DNA of 64,000 bases, taken from NCBI GenBank assembly GCA_036937835.1, contig CM072864.1, positions 7,756,501 to 7,820,500 on the forward strand. The letters run 5' to 3'. Numbering within the stretch: the stretch's first letter is position 1; every line of letters starts with the position of its first letter. The stretch is from Pampus argenteus (lineage: Eukaryota; Chordata; Actinopteri; Scombriformes; Stromateidae). The notes beneath the pieces were generated by a model. That model searched no databases, was not told the origin of the DNA, and saw nothing but the letters and a program-made list of their open reading frames with translations. Both the position numbers and the translations under genes were made by a program. Shown piece after piece: positions 1 to 12,800 of this stretch.

Positions 1-645
1 CAACCTCCCCATAAACCTTCCTCTTCTTTTTTTTTTTTTTTTTTGTTTTGATTATGATTCTTGACAAGTGTCCCAGATGTGACTGTATGGATGGCATGTC
101 GTTGTATTTTACATCCCATCTTCTATTTCCTGGCTCTGTGTTGCTCTCTCTTCCACTCGTCCACTCTCTCGCAGTCTTCTGCTTTGGGTAGCAAAACATG
201 TAGGGCTATTTTTTGCTGCAAGCCCAGTGTGCGTCTGAAAAAACAAAAAAAGGTGTCTTTTAGAGCAGCTGCGAGGAAAAAATGAACCGTGGAAGTTGTA
301 ATGTCTTCTAAAGGGTGCGGTGGAAGATGCATCTATAGACAGCATTTTGCTGAGTTGTTTGAGTAATGAATATTGAAAGAGTGTGTCGGCCAGCTGAAAG
401 GGAAAATCTTTCATCTGCATTGGCTTAGACACACACATGCCATCAGTGGGGCGAGAGCCTTTATTTCTCTGGATTTCCAATTAATAGTTGTGGTATTAAG
501 AAAAGAAAAAATATATATATACAATAAAAATGAACATATCTGGTGTATGAATAATAGTAATAACCATAATAATAATAATAATAGAGGGAGAGGGGAAAAG
601 ACAAAAACACTTCATTTATTTATTTCAGTCTTTATGTAGCCAAAC
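1..645. other. Sequence upstream of marchf9 coding start
   Basis: No coding exon was recognised. A polypyrimidine-AG at about 611-628 looks like a 3' splice site, so the last bases before the ATG would be the 5' leader in exon 2. A small ATA/ATT-rich simple repeat lies near 553-583. The promoter was not identified and may lie outside the window. Confidence 0.4.
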
Positions 646-2992
646 ATGTTCAAGTATCGGATCCGCATGTTTTTTAATGAACTGAAAGTCCTGGTGTTTA
701 TGCGATCCGATTCGAGACAGTCCGGCTCAGACACAGATAGACGCTCCACCACCATGAGAGGTCTGGGGATGGGCGGCTGTGGTTGGCCGCCTTTCGTCGA
801 CTGCCATTCCCGGGATGACGAGGAGGAGTACTACGGCAGCGACCCGCGGCCCCGGAGCCTGGCGTTTGAAGACAAGGAACCCAAACTGCAAGTGGGCCTG
901 GACGCCGTGTCTCTGACCAGCACCGCCAGCAGCCTGCGGACCCCCCAGTGCCGGATCTGTTTCCAAGGCCCTGAACAGGTACAGACATGCAGCAGGGAAG
1001 TGTTCCTAAATGCTGATGCCTCCTCCTGTGCATGCAGACAGTGTTGTTTGTGCTGATAGAAAATGTGGTGCTGCACAGAGCCTTTGTGGTGCTGTGGAGA
1101 GCCATTTCACCACGCATGAATTGTTCCACCTCAGCAGGGTTATAGGAAGTTTCTTTTTTTATATAATTATTTCTAAATAATCATAGTGGCTTCTTTATTT
1201 CAAGTCTGCCATTTTGATATATATATATATATTGTTAATAACAGCAAATCACAAAGGGTCTCTGATTCAGAGGAGCTACTACAACCACCCTGTCCTACAT
1301 CTCTGTCTTTCTTTCTTCCTTCTCCCACCCACCTTCCTCTCAACTACCTCCTTTGAAAAAAACCAAAAAAACAATCTAGGTTGAGGCCCAGGTTTCCAAC
1401 AATCATGTAGAGGTATTGTCTTTGATTCTGGAAACATGATTTATTGGTGATCTGCTGATCTGAATAACACTGTTTTCGTAACTAAGCTAATCAGTGGTGG
1501 GGAGGCAGCAGTTCCCACACACACATCTGAAATCCGGCCAGCATAGCAACAAAGAAAGTTAGCCAATTAGGTCTGCAGGATGACAAATAGACTGAGAGGG
1601 ACTGAATATGCATGAGTCACAATAATTTTTGAATCTCCTACCCCTCCCTGGTCCACACGTGTCACAGAACAGGATGATCAAGTCTTGTATTGTGCGACGA
1701 TCACTCTTTCTGGCCAGACAACGGTGTTTGGTTGTGATGATAAATGACAAGTTAAATGATTTTTTTTTTTCATCCACATTTCTATTTTCTGCTTCCTTTT
1801 CTGTCTCTCTGCGGTGCTCAGTTTTATCCCGGAGCCCAAAACAAAAACAATAATAAGTAGTGCATCTTTTTGGTCTATGGCCAAATGTCAGTCTCACCAG
1901 ATGTGCTGAAACCTGTGCCGCCTGGTCTCAGCAGGTAGACCTGAAAGCCTGAGATAATTAGAAACACTGTAAATCCTGCAGGAGCACAGATGGATATTAT
2001 CACTTACTCACTAAGATAAGCATATAGTGTTATTACAGCCCATGTGCTAAATCATGACATCTGCCTTAGAGTTTCTATTGTAAGAGATAGTAAACTTAAG
2101 AGCCACTGAGTAAAAAATCTGTTCCAGCTTGTGTTTAGACACAAAGCAATTTGATATTGTAGACAGGAATCAACCCTAGGTTGCTGTCTTGCCCACTCAA
2201 ATATCTTCCCTTTAATAAAACGTTGATGTTTTGGGCTTTGGGCTCTCCGACAAGGTGACTCATCGTGCAACATGGCTCTGAGCTGCCTCTTTAGCTACAG
2301 ACAAAGAGCAATCAAACAAAGCGTGGAGGGAAAAACCTGAAGACTACACTACTACATCAGTTTCTCACTTTTTTTTTTTATGCAAGGTGAAAGTGCCTTA
2401 TACCTCCTCGGATGTAGTGTGAGGGGAGTACACGTTTGCCATTTTATGGTTATTTCATTATTCAAGCAGGTCACAACAGGGGCCGGGATCATGCTGCTGT
2501 CAGCGGGCCAATTACCTACAGACATAATCACCTCGCTCTGTGGGCTGCACTGAGTATGAAACCTTATTAGCTGTCTGTCAAAGGCGTCAGTGTGTGGCAC
2601 CGTACAGTAGCGGATTCCACTTAACACTGTCTGGATTCACAGAAGTCGTGCCAGAGCCAGCCGGTTGGGCCCGTGTGTGTTAACTTTTTTGAGCACATAC
2701 ACAGAAACACTGGTATGCTGGGGTGAGGAGGGGAGGAGGTGGTGGAGGAGGTGAGGCCGATCACCCCTGTTTGCCCTTTGCGCTTGTAGTGCCCAACAGC
2801 GTGTTTCCACAGGGACACATGGTCTGCAGCTCAGGCGAGCTCTTTCACGCCAAAAATTGTTTGTCTAAAGGTTACAGTTGAGGAGGAAGACCATTTTTTA
2901 GTCATAGAAGTGACACACCAAATTAACACCTTTATGCTCTGTGAAGTGGCCTTGAGAGACAAACTCATGTCAGTTCATCCAAGCAGGAAAGT

Positions 2993-3062
<70 letters not shown>

Positions 3063-5047
3063 CTTATTGCTAACAAGCAAATGAAAAGACCAAAGCCAAC
3101 AATGAATTGATCCTACTAACTAGCAAATGTTGTCTCTGTGTCCAAAACCTGATATATCAGACTACGCCGGCCTTTTTCTCTTGTTTCTCGTCGTTTTTAG
3201 CCCTCTGTCCAGACTAAAATCATTTCTTTCTTTTTCTAAAACGGCTCCCTGAGTGCGTGAGTCTGAAAACGTCAGCTTGGTGTTTTCGTGTAAAAACACT
3301 GTCATATCAAAAACAGATGGCAGTAGCAGCAGAACATATCATTGGAAGAGGAAGAAACATGAAAATAACAACAATGGCGAAGGGCTCGACGCTAATGTTT
3401 TTTTTTCTCTTTATTGTCTACTTTGATAGCTTGTTTAGAGTTAAATGGAGCTATCTTCAGAAACGAGCTGAAATCCAGTGTGGGCGCATGGTTTTCTTTT
3501 TCGTGCGTAATCTTAATCCTCTGTAACAAAAACTGATAAAAACACACCAGTGAGTCACACTGTTGCACTGAGTGACATGTTCCTTCATTATGATCAACAT
3601 GGACATTGTGTTTCTTTAGACTCAGTCCCACATAAACTGTCCTGCTGCTAGGAATACTCATTAGAACTCAATGTGTATTCATCCACAGCTGAAACTAGTT
3701 CCCAACAAATATGCTATTTCATCCTGTTTAAGTAATGTATGTTAAAAACCATACTGCATTCAGCATTCTTTAAACCTGAAATGATATATTTGTGAACTGT
3801 TTTTAAAGATTTAGTAAGAACAAATGAGTGTTGAGAGACGGTCATAACATATTAACAATAACCTAATGTTGTTAGGTTTGGCCTTTTTATGGGATTTATT
3901 GGCAATAAGAAAAGCTCTGATTTTATCATTTAAAATTTGGAAGTAGGTTAAATTTATAGTTCACTTCATTGTTCATTTCATGTTCTAGTTTTATCTGAGC
4001 ACGATGCCCTGCTCATCCAGATGTGATCTTTTATTTCTCAGCTTTTTACTCTCAAATGAGAGAACACGCAAATGGAAAATTAAAAAAAAAAAAAAAGTAT
4101 TTCGCCAAAAACATGTTTTACTTCCATTTTTTATTTGGTTAGCTGCAATTGAGTTTGATCGATTTTAATTTGATGGAGAATTTTATCTCTTCTTAATTGT
4201 CCCTTAGGGGTTATCACACCTTTAATATGAAAGCATTAATCTTAATAAAAACCCTTATCAACTAATTATAAGTATTATTACTGTAATATATCAGCGTTGT
4301 GTGATAACCTTCTACAGCTGATTAATTGGGTTGATTTTGCTTTGAATTGTACCTGATTTGTCGAACATCTTCTTACCAACTGCATGAAGCTGAAAACAAA
4401 TCTGATTTCCAAAGGGTTTTTTTTTTTGCTTTCGAGTTGTCACTCAAAAATCGATCATCGTATCATTATTAAACTTCCATACATCAAAAGCATGTTTCAC
4501 ACCTTCAGTTTGGTTTCCCGAAACTAAATTCACTCATGTCAATCCTGTGATCTTGAGCAGGATGATTGATATTTGTGAACATCAAACATTCGCTCCTGCA
4601 GAGTTTGAATCTTGAACTGTGGGATGAAGTCAGGAGATACTTTGAAGAATTTCTCTGTTGGCGTTTAATTTATGAATGAAACTTCTGGTTAAATTTTTAC
4701 TGGGTTTATGGGAAGGTCACGGTTTGGGTTAAAATACGCATTTCGTTAAAGTATAGTTATTTTTATACTGTTATGATGTCAGATGTCTACGTTAATCATC
4801 CTTAAAGGTCAAAAAGTCATTTGAATTGTTACCTCTACTTCCTCCTCGTGATAGCATCTGATTGTTTATGCGTGCCGACAAATATTTGCTGTGTTGTCCA
4901 TGTTGTCGAACATGTACGGATGTGATATGTGACAACATATATATAATCAAATTGTAAGTTCACTGGTCTAAACAGCTTCTGTATGGTTGGTTCAATATCA
5001 TAATCATAGCTTTGACAGGTCTTTGTATTGTCTGGAAATGTTTCCTC

Positions 5048-5082
<35 letters not shown>

Positions 5083-8000
5083 CAACGACGGCTTGACATT
5101 TTACAAATGTTTGCTTTCATATTGTTTTTATTTAGTTCCTCATATACTTCTGACCTTCTCTGCGTTTATCTTTATAATGTCAGCAGGCAAGTTATTTTAA
5201 AGTTTATGAGTGGCACATGGCTCATCTGCCAAATCCAATCTTTTAATGCGGTGGGGACACTTAAAGTATTTCATTATAAGTGGGGAAAGTCGAACGAGCC
5301 AGATGAGGGAAAGACAGTGCAGACAGACAGAAAAGAAATGAAGCCTATACGTGTCTCTAGTAGTTCTCTGGTGAATTGATTAAACGGGTAGTTGTCTGGC
5401 AGGTGTAGCATATTCTGAATCATTTTATCAGTCAGCGTTTGTAGATAGATTAAACACACATTTTTATTAATGTAAACTTGATTTCCACCATTTAGTCTCT
5501 ACAACATAAATTTTTAGTTTAGGTTTAGACAATTCTGGGAAAATACACTTTTTTGCTTTCAGTCAGTCAACAGAAAATTATTCAGCAGCTTTTTTCCTCA
5601 TTTATTCATTGCTGAAGTCATTTTTCAACCAAAAATGTCAATAATGTCAATAATAATTGCATTTTTCAATAGTTACTGGGCAATTCAAAGACATCGTATT
5701 GATTACTTCTTGATTAAATGACAGTTGCACATGTTCAGTCCAAAGTAAAGTCTTAACACTTATTATTAAATCTGATTTAAAAACATAAATTCACTTTACA
5801 CTTTGCATCAACCCGTCAATAAATAAAAAAAATAAAAAATCTTGTCCATATGCTAAATAGGGAGCTACAACCAGGAGACATTTATCTTAGCTTAGCATAA
5901 AGACCGTAAAAGCAGAAACAGCTAACGTGGCTCAAACAGCTAACAAAATCTGCCTATTAGCTCCTTTTAACTCTAACTAATTAACACTTTTTTTTCCATT
6001 TGTCTAATATGTTTAATCTGTATAAAAATTAAAATATAAAATCAACAAATGTTCAGTTTAGTGGTTTATGTGTTGCACTACTTTTTTTGGCGCAGCAAAT
6101 CCTGGAGTAGCTTCAAACACATTAGATATATGCTACACCAAGCTAACCGTCTCCTGTTCTTCAGTGTCATATTTGACATTACCATCATCATACTCACAAC
6201 AGAAAAGCAAATAAACAGATTTCCCAAAAAATGTCAAAATATCCTTTTAAGTTTACTTTCACAAACAGTTTTATGCTTTTCATATATTCACATCGTTTGA
6301 ATTTGAAGGGTAAGGCTGACATTTTTCTGTTTTTGTTACTGTCAACGACGTGCCGAGCCGAAGCAACAATGATCCCATCCTACTTACACGTATTGTGTGT
6401 GTATCCGCATCCAAAATAAAAAAAATAGAAAATTTCCAGGCATATCCTTTTAACCTACAAACAGTCGCTATGTATCTTTGATGTCTTTGAGATGTGTTTG
6501 TGTTAGCTGAGAGTTGTAGTTCAGTATGAGGTTGACTGAACTCACTCAGGCTCCTTCACCTGGCTGCCCTTGAAGCCGCCTGCCTCCCTGCTGATGTTGC
6601 TAATATGCCCCTTCGCCAACTGGGCCCAGCATCAAGCTGTGACCATTCATCAATTTACTGAATGATTGATACAGATATTTTCCCCCCTAGCACTATTGTT
6701 TTAAAAGCTTTTGTGAGTGCTATTGTATATAGAAGAGATCAAAATTGTTATAGTACATCAAAAAGATATGTTTCATGTGTGCACAGGTCATAATAGGTCA
6801 TCTCATACTATAATTGAATGACACTTATTATTGCATTTAACAGCAATATTTAACAAGCAAATGTCAGTGAGAAAGCTTTAAATTCAGGGGCAATATTGAC
6901 TGGTTAGCTCATAGCACTGGTGATAATTAATTTATTATATTATAATGTTAATTACTCGTGGGTTAAAAGTTAAAATCACAGATGCTAAAGTCACCTTTAT
7001 AAAAGGGGAGATTCTGAAGCTCTAAGTCATTTTTACAAATTCATTCCAGTCATATTGTTTTATGGTGCGAGCTGAGATTGGTTATTCATACCTCACACTG
7101 CGGTTTATACAACTGCAATTTGCATGGACCTCAAGCTGAATGGGCACGACGCCTCTGCGTGGATCTGACTAGTGATCGATTATTTATCCCTCACAAAGAG
7201 CACTTTATTTTTCCATTACACCCGCTCTCCTTTATTCTGCATCATAACAGAAAGCAGTAAAATTAAAAGAGGCAGACAGAGTTAGACTATAACATGATGC
7301 ACGTTCAGTATCACACATTGACACCTCTTACACTAATCAGTGTAGTAAGAAGAAACATGTTTCCTGTGTCTGTTTACGATTTGCAGTGTTAATAATATTC
7401 ATTGTCTCTTCTTCACACTTAAAAACACTAAAAGCTTTGTTAATAACCCTTTACATGTAAAAACCAATCATTATTTTCTCATATATTTCACCTTTACTGT
7501 GTGTATTGTGTTAACCTATTTCTCTGTTCTTTAAGCGGAGTTGTTTAATACTGTTATCTTTTTTTTTTTTTAATCTTTTGACCATTACTTTAAAGCAATT
7601 TTTACATTCCTACCTACAGCTCTCTGAAATAAACTAGGGGGAGATCAGATCAGAATATATATTTTTATGCATTTTAATATTTAAATAAAAAAGAATTTTA
7701 AAATAATCTTACTATGTTTCCTTGTCTGTCCTGCAGGGTGAGCTGTTGAGCCCCTGCCGCTGTGACGGCTCTGTGCGCTGCACCCATCAGCCCTGCCTCA
7801 TCCGTTGGATCAGCGAGAGAGGCTCCTGGAGCTGTGAGCTCTGCTACTTCAAGTACCAGGTCCTGGCCATTAGCACCAAAAACCCTCTGCAGGTAACAAC
7901 ACACACACACACACACCTCGTCTTTCCAGCACTTCAGAGGACAGAGGCAAATTTTAGAGCCAAACCAACAAAGAACGCGTCCTACTTAAAAGTGTTTGCA

Positions 8001-10927
8001 AAGCGTCATATATCTTATTCCTCTTTGCCATAGACCTCTGTTATTATCTAAAAACTATTAAAAACTCATCTATGAGTCACACTACTGCACTAGGTGATGA
8101 TCCTTTATCTTGAAGATTACAGTAATCATTCTCGATTAAGAGTCTTTATTTAGAAACAACTCTCAAACACTAATAACAGCAATTGCATTTTCATTCCTCT
8201 GGAGAGTAGTTCTGTGTACTACATTCAACATTACATAGAGCTTTAACACCAAGTCAAGAGGTTGTGATATGTAGCACAACAAGCTAGTGAAGGACTGTAA
8301 GCAATCTGCCGTACACAGAACTACTCTCCAGATACTCAAAATGTGACCACTGTTATAAGTCTTTGGAGTTGTTTCCAAATTAACTCCTGTGTTCTTCAAT
8401 CTTTAGCGTTATCCTTTAACCATTACATCTAAATGACTAGCCCTCGAACTGCTCTTTAAAGTTGTATGCCAAACTAAGAACTGACCAAAGCTTCTAATAG
8501 ACATACAAGTACAGAAACAGCCACTAGTCTATTGGAAGTGCTTTGTTGTCTTTTGGAGAACAAGGGTTCACACTTCGCTTTTGGATCATCTTGCAAAATT
8601 TGTACTAAAAAGCTGCAGCACTGATACTGTGCCCGCCCAGATGAATCTGACTCACAGTGCACATGGAAATTCAACTCACCAGCACAGTATGGCTTAGCGG
8701 CATGAAAAATCCTCCTTGTCTTTGCAAAACACATCCAAACATGCTTTCTGATAAACAATCGTGTCAACAAGACGATGATGGAATGTGAAAACTTATCGAC
8801 ACGCAGATAAACACAAGCGCTGTTATGCTCTGATGGGTGTCACTCTTTAAAATGTATGAGTTGAATCATGCAGGGAGATCTTATCACATGGAGAATAACA
8901 TATACAAATATACAAACGCTGCCGCAGTCTGCGCTCTTTACTAGAACAAATCTTGGGCCGCCACTGTGGTGCGAGGACTGTTTGCCATATTGTGCTGACA
9001 CATTTTCTCTCTGCGTCACTGTCCTTCTGCCCTCCTTTTCAGAGGCAGCCAATAGATCTAAAACCTATTGAGAGGCTGCATATGTGTTGTGTTGTTGATG
9101 TTTTGACAGATTTGTGTTGTATGAGGAGTATTGTATTTGTATTTTTTACATGTAATTGTACAATAATATTTTTAATTCAATAAATGTGACTTATGACAGT
9201 AAACCCCCAATGTGGTACCCAAATTTGCCAAACAACAAATTTGCCTCAGATGGCTTTATAATATATACAGCAATGCACTATCCTCTATCCTTAGACCCTC
9301 AATTTGGATAAAGAAAAACAGAAACAAAAGAAAACAGGAAGAGCAACAGAGGTGTAGCCCTCTTCCAGGATAGACAGACAGGAAATAGATGCCATGCGTA
9401 CAGAGTAGATAGTAATAGCAACAGGATGACAACGAAATGATAAACTCATAAATCACTTCGCCTACCTAACTGTATATAAAATATATAAAGTAGTTAAAAC
9501 TAGCTCCACCTCAACCAGCTACAACAGCTACAAGCTTCGTATGAACTGATGCATCTGTGTCTAATAACAATCTAATAATGTAATTTATAATATAATAATA
9601 TAATATAGTATCAGTCACAGGGGTCAATTTCCCTCAGAATGAGCACTTTTACTTGAATACTTTGAGCACAGTTTGCTGAATAACACTGTGCATGTAATGA
9701 AGTATTTGTTTAGTACTTAAGTAACAGGTTTGAGTTCTTCTTTGATGTGGATGTTTTTTTTTCCTCCCCAGTGGCAAGCCATCTCTCTGACGGTGATAGA
9801 GAAGGTGCAGATAGCAGCCATTATTCTGGGTTCCCTGTTCCTCATTGCCAGCATCTCCTGGCTCATCTGGTCGTCCCTCAGCCCCTCAGCCAAGTGGCAA
9901 CGTCAGGACCTGCTCTTCCAAATCTGCTACGGCATGTACGGCTTCATGGATATCGTCTGCATAGGTAAAGAAGAACAGAAGAGAAGACTGACAACATAGA
10001 GATCACACAGCAGAGTTACAAATATGTTTTACGAGCAGCAATAATAGATTCATTTGGAAAGAGTATCACATGAAAATATATAGTTAGAAGGCTTTGATGA
10101 CAGAGCACAGATGGATGCATTATACAACTCAGGGATAGCGAAGAAAACAGGATGTACTCTGCAAAAATATTAATAAACATAAGTTGCATTATGCATGACA
10201 AACTAATATTCATCTCACATTCTGTTGGTGGTTAAGGTTGTTCAGAATTACTCAGAAACCAAACTAAATAAGCAGATGGCGCATAGGTAGGAGATGACAA
10301 CCAAGCTAAAAAACCAAGCAATTTCTGATGATGTCGCAGAGTACAAAGGACTGTTTTTGTGTGATTGTAAAACAACACTGAGAACAGATGGCATCAGATA
10401 TCTGCTCTGTGATTATTGCCAACTGTCTATTCTCATCCACAGGCGAGATGCAAAGTTCCTACCTATGATGCAGATTGCAGCTCGCAGGCCCTTCTTAGCA
10501 TAATATTTGATGTAAAGCGGTGGGAATTCATTGGATTTCATGCGCCGTCGTTCACCCTGCTTCTTCTTCTTCTTCTTCTTCTTCTTTCCTCCCAGGCCTT
10601 ATCATTCATGAGGGATCATCAGTGTATCGAATCTTCAAACGATGGCAGGCTGTCAATCAGCAGTGGAAAGTACTGAACTATGAGAAATCAAAAGACTTGG
10701 GCGACCCGCTGAGTTCGAGCAGCAAGACGGGGTCACGCGGCTCTCGCGGTAACCCCCACGGCCTGGCCAGCAGCAGCACCGGGCGTCAGAGCAGGAGGCT
10801 AAGAACTATTCTGAACCAGCACTGTGGATACACCATCTTGCACATCCTGAGCCAACTACGGCCCAATGACCCACGGATCAGCGCCGCTGCCAACCGGGAG
10901 GTGGTGATGAGGGTCACCACCGTATGA
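646..10927 (+). CDS. marchf9: MARCHF9, membrane-associated RING-CH E3 ubiquitin ligase (4 coding exons)
   Basis: Coding exons are 646-978, 7737-7892, 9772-9964 and 10596-10927, all with GT/AG borders and consistent phase, giving about 337 residues (human MARCHF9 is about 346). The RING-CH finger spans exons 1 and 2, with ligands C102, C105, C118, C120, H128, C131, C144 and C147 (C4HC3 pattern). Exon 3 encodes a hydrophobic segment (about 172-200), and a second follows across the exon 3/4 join, so both ends should face the cytosol. The C-terminus VTTV fits a PDZ ligand. Family role: ubiquitinates membrane proteins such as MHC-I and ICAM-1 in Golgi/endosomes. The N-terminus (MFKYRIRMFFNELK, then a DEEEYYGS motif) favours MARCHF9 over MARCHF4 or MARCHF11. 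An in-frame TAG at 637-639 fixes the first ATG, and a possible 3' splice site at 627-628 implies a 5' noncoding exon. Intron 1 is 6.8 kb and repeat-rich. The family call is certain and the paralogue very likely. Confidence 0.95.
2991..3061. repeat. (GT)n microsatellite in marchf9 intron 1
   Basis: Nearly uninterrupted GT dinucleotides over about 70 bp, including 30 perfect units from 3001. The tract lies at the start of a dispersed-repeat copy (3107-3720). Confidence 0.95.
3107..3720 (+). repeat. Dispersed fold-back/MITE-like element, copy A
   Basis: Shares blocks with four other places in the window: a head (GATCCTACTAACTAGCAA, then CCAAAACCTGATA) and a middle (GTGAGTCACACTGTTGCACT), followed by CCTTCATTATGATCAACATG and a CCTGCTGCT-AATACT block. 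The same order recurs at 42645-42900. The region between head and middle looks unrelated to the other copies, so the borders are approximate. Confidence 0.6.
5050..5081. repeat. (CA)n microsatellite in marchf9 intron 1
   Basis: A perfect AC/CA run of about 30 bp. Confidence 0.95.
5862..5976 (+). repeat. Short interspersed repeat (AGCTACAACCAGGAGA family)
   Basis: Contains GAGCTACAACCAGGAGA, TTAGCTTAGCATAAAGAC and CAGAAACAGCTAAC. These blocks recur, partly inverted, in the element at 49327-49487. I recognise this as a family common in teleost genomes. This copy lacks the clean terminal inverted repeat. Confidence 0.55.
6345..6420 (+). repeat. Dispersed fold-back element, copy B (head only)
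   Basis: ATGATCCCATCCTACTTACA, then CGTATTGTGTGTGTATCCGC and ATCCAAAA, matches the head of copy D at 12525-12640, but with only a five-unit TG run where D has a 70-bp tract. Confidence 0.55.
8060..8385. repeat. Dispersed fold-back element, copy C with long inverted repeats
   Basis: 8199-8219 and 8311-8331 are perfect 21-base inverted repeats. The pairing extends outward, imperfectly, to about 8150 and 8382, giving arms of about 70 bp around a 91-bp loop. The TATGAGTCACAC motif near 8072 links it to copies A, D and E. It lies in marchf9 intron 2. Confidence 0.75.
10561..10587 (+). repeat. (TTC)9 tract serving as polypyrimidine tract of marchf9 exon 4
   Basis: Nine perfect TTC units end 8 bases before the AG of the exon 4 acceptor (10594-10595). 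The microsatellite therefore occupies the polypyrimidine tract of the last marchf9 intron. Confidence 0.9.
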
Positions 10928-11215
10928 GTCAGACTCAGCATGTGTGATGGGATAAACCTCGTCTTTGTGCCCAGATGTAAATGAGTGGAGAGACTTAATG
11001 GACCTGATAGTGAAAAAAAACTAAAGACTCAACGAAAGGCAACAAGAGCCCTGTGAGGAGCTGAGCGATGCCTGGAGCATCAACAGACAACACACACTTG
11101 AGGATTTTTCCTCTTGTTTCGTATAACAAAAGGAAGCCAGATGTTCATTTTTTTCAATAATTAAGGAACTGATGAAAATAAGGATGAAACACTATTAAAA
11201 GACATTAACATGAGA

Positions 11216-11261
11216 TGGGAGGGGAAGGGAGGGGAGGGGAGGGGACGGGAGGGAAGGGGGT
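11216..11261 (+). repeat. G-rich GGGGA tract in marchf9 3' UTR (G-quadruplex candidate)
   Basis: At least eight runs of three or more G separated by one or two bases, on the sense strand about 290 bp after the marchf9 stop. It satisfies the usual four-run G-quadruplex pattern many times over. Confidence 0.85.
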
Positions 11262-11544
11262 GTGTAAACAGGCTTTATAACCTAATCCAAGACGATGAGA
11301 CGTTTTTTCCAGTTCAATATCAGGATGCACAGAGACATTTCTCTTTGATTTGATCTTCTCGGTTTGATTTGTATCTCTTGTTTTTTGTTCTGTTTTTTTA
11401 CTCACTTTGATTTTGTACGGATGTATGATTTTAGAGGAAATCATGTAACTCCATACATGCCAAGCATTTCAAGACAAACTATATATAATAATGATCTTAA
11501 AATTTCTACAATCTAACTAATGCTGGGTAATAGACCGAAAACTG

Positions 11545-11579
11545 AAACAAACAAACAAACAAACAAACAAACAAACAAG
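11545..11579. repeat. (CAAA)n microsatellite in marchf9 3' UTR
   Basis: About eight tandem CAAA units, followed by an A-rich stretch up to about 11680. Confidence 0.9.
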
Positions 11580-11830
11580 AGGGGGAAACACAGAGGTGAC
11601 AACAACAGAACAATAAGTTAAAATAAAAAAAAGTAAAAAATAAAAAAAAACGAACTAAAAAAAAAAAAAAAGAAAAGAAATCGGAGAGATTTCAGTGACA
11701 CTTAACCTTTCTGCAATAAAGATACGTATGTACATTTCACAGGGAATTTTGCATGGGTATATCATTTTTATTCTTCATCACATAACATAAGCACATGACA
11801 AATTTGCTCTATTTCGAATGGTGCTTGCCA

Positions 11831-11836
11831 AATAAA
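11831..11836 (+). terminator. Likely marchf9 polyadenylation signal
   Basis: AATAAA about 900 bp after the stop codon. A second AATAAA lies at 11715-11720. Either could end the mRNA, and the later one is followed by a T-rich sequence. Confidence 0.55.
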
Positions 11837-12524
11837 ACACTTTAAAAAAAACCATCTGATTTCATTGCACCAACTTTTTTGTCAACAGGACAAATGGCAG
11901 TGTGTTATAGCTATTTCAGCTAAAATACCGGTTGTTGCTGCTGTGTGCTGATTCAGATTTGATAATAAGTAAAACTATTGGATTAAAAATGGGGATCAAA
12001 TGATCTCTTACAAACTCAGTCTCACTCCGTCTCTTCTTTAAACCATTTGTGTCGTCGTTTTCTGGTGTGAATATGTTGTGAGGTAACATTGTTTTAGGGA
12101 AATAAAATGGGACATTTATTATTTACAATAGTTTTTTTTTTCTTCCATTTATTAACCTGTCCAGTATGTTTTTAGACATTTTAACAGCCCTTTTAACATA
12201 GTTAATCCACTGAATTTAGGAATATTATTTCAATTATCAATACTTTTGACTTAGAAGTTTAGCATCAGTCTTTTCACAGACTTTGTAGCAGTTCAACTTT
12301 TCAATGAGAAAATTAGGGCTTAAAAAGGTACGTATCTGACTTGATTTATGTGTTGCGTTCTCAATCACCGTGACCATTACAGCAGTGTGAGCGTGGATCT
12401 GAACATTTTTACACTGACAGTGAAAGCAGAGATGTTTGGGTTCGTCACAGTCGACAGATGCATGTAGACTGTGTGGATGTGTAAGCTATCTAGTCTTAAA
12501 GGATCTAACTGGTGATTATTTGAT

Positions 12525-12538
12525 CCTACTTACTACGT

Positions 12539-12611
<73 letters not shown>

Positions 12612-12800
12612 ACGCGCGTGCGCATCCAAAACCTGATACATCACGTTGATGAGACACACTGCTGCACTGTCACAGTAGTTTTCTTGAAACAGCTCCAAAG
12701 ACTAATAACAGCAATCATGTTTTCAATCTCCGGGGAGTAGTCCTGTGTAAGGCAGACACTCGTTATGCTACAGTCACAACCTCTTGACTTTGTAATGATG
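12525..12800 (+). repeat. Dispersed fold-back element, copy D, with expanded TG tract
   Basis: The head motif (GATCCTACTTACTACGTATTG) and CGCATCCAAAACCTGATA are separated by a 70-bp TG run. GATGAGACACACTGCTGCACTG, ACTAATAACAGCAAT and GGGGAGTAGTCCTGTGTA follow, all shared with copy C. A CACAACCTCTTGAC segment is inverted relative to copy C. Confidence 0.7.
12541..12625. repeat. (TG)35 plus CG-rich alternating purine-pyrimidine tract
   Basis: 35 TG units run directly into CACGCGCGTGCGCAT. This gives 85 bp of unbroken pyrimidine-purine alternation, a strong Z-DNA-forming pattern. Confidence 0.9.

Noticed and set aside
2991..3110. Open frames made of repeated Cys-Val or Thr-His
   Set aside because: They are translations of CA/GT microsatellites (also at 5050 and 12541), not proteins.
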